A DNA stretch of 64,000 nucleotides from Lacipirellula parvula (GTDB taxonomy: Bacteria > Planctomycetota > Planctomycetia > Pirellulales > Lacipirellulaceae), in NCBI RefSeq assembly GCF_009177095.1, contig NZ_AP021861.1:2400501-2464500 (forward strand), written 5' to 3'. Position 1 is the first letter of the stretch; each line of letters opens with the position of its first letter. Of the stretch, positions 63,822-64,000 are shown one piece after another. The notes below the pieces were generated by a model that did no database searches, had not been told where the DNA came from, and was given only the letters and a program-made list of their open reading frames with translations. A program made the translations under genes and the position numbers.

Positions 63822-64000
63822 TGGCGGAGGGTTCAGGGTTCAGTGGGCAGTGGCGGGCGCGCAGCTGCGCGGGATGACTTAAGCGTAGCAAAAGAGAGGG
63901 GGGAAATCAGGATGCGGCGCTAAGCACGCTTCACTCTGAACCCTGAACCCCAACGCCTGAACCCTGCCGCGTAGTCGCGGCCAGGGCCGTTTCGCGGAGC

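Overview
The window looks like a chromosomal segment of a planctomycete, most likely Pirellulales and close to Lacipirellulaceae (inference). The base composition is GC-rich. Secreted proteins end in PEP-CTERM signals, two of them preceded by dockerin-like calcium repeats. There is a DUF1080 protein, an ECF41-type sigma factor, many Planctomycetes-style conserved hypotheticals, and many families of short palindromic intergenic repeats. No rRNA, tRNA, CRISPR array or intact insertion sequence was recognised.

Layout. 1-4 kb: an ECF41 locus with a DoxX-like protein, a cupin, an FAD oxidoreductase and the sigma factor. Two divergent copies of the ECF41 promoter consensus lie between the cupin and the oxidoreductase. 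4-10 kb: an acetolactate decarboxylase lipoprotein, a DUF1508 protein, a large beaded PEP-CTERM protein, a secreted unknown and a DUF1080 protein, two of these followed by clear terminators. 10-23 kb: mostly housekeeping and metabolic genes: a prepilin-peptidase-like protein, hemB, a TauE/SafE exporter, an aldo/keto reductase, a serine hydrolase, a DinB protein, a Tat-exported phosphatase, a redoxin, a ROK protein and a glycosidase-like protein. 23-31 kb: a three-part LplT/PlsC/acyl-ACP-synthetase fusion, divergent from an unusual set of Mur-like genes. That set is a MurE paralogue lacking key catalytic residues, a free-standing MurF C-terminal-domain-like protein, and a MurG-like glycosyltransferase with an altered glycine loop. 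31-47 kb: an MFS transporter, aldose epimerase, a Gfo/Idh/MocA oxidoreductase coupled to an AAA ATPase, a CheY-like receiver, a LolA/TlpA-type fusion, Ogt, a matrixin-like PEP-CTERM protease broken by a 7-bp tandem repeat, an SMC/YhaN-like ATPase with DUF4332 domains, a mini PEP-CTERM protein and SolA.

47.3-51.4 kb is an accessory island. Repeat-rich non-coding DNA surrounds a two-gene operon of more AT-rich character. The operon encodes a winged-helix plus nucleoside-phosphorylase-fold protein and a small uncharacterised protein; this is the best candidate here for an undescribed defence-type system. 51.4-64 kb: a probable lysine catabolic pair (saccharopine/lysine dehydrogenase family plus aldehyde dehydrogenase), a PfkB kinase, a small HExxH membrane protein, RNase P RNA carrying a dispersed repeat inserted in a stem, a radical SAM protein, an FHA protein, RsgA, an HExxH protein overlapping an M42 peptidase gene, a VOC protein, a cysteine-rich lipoprotein and TatD.

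Dispersed palindromes are a strong theme. At least five families recur, with the densest cluster around the RNase P gene. Assignments come from reading motifs only; no database search was possible.
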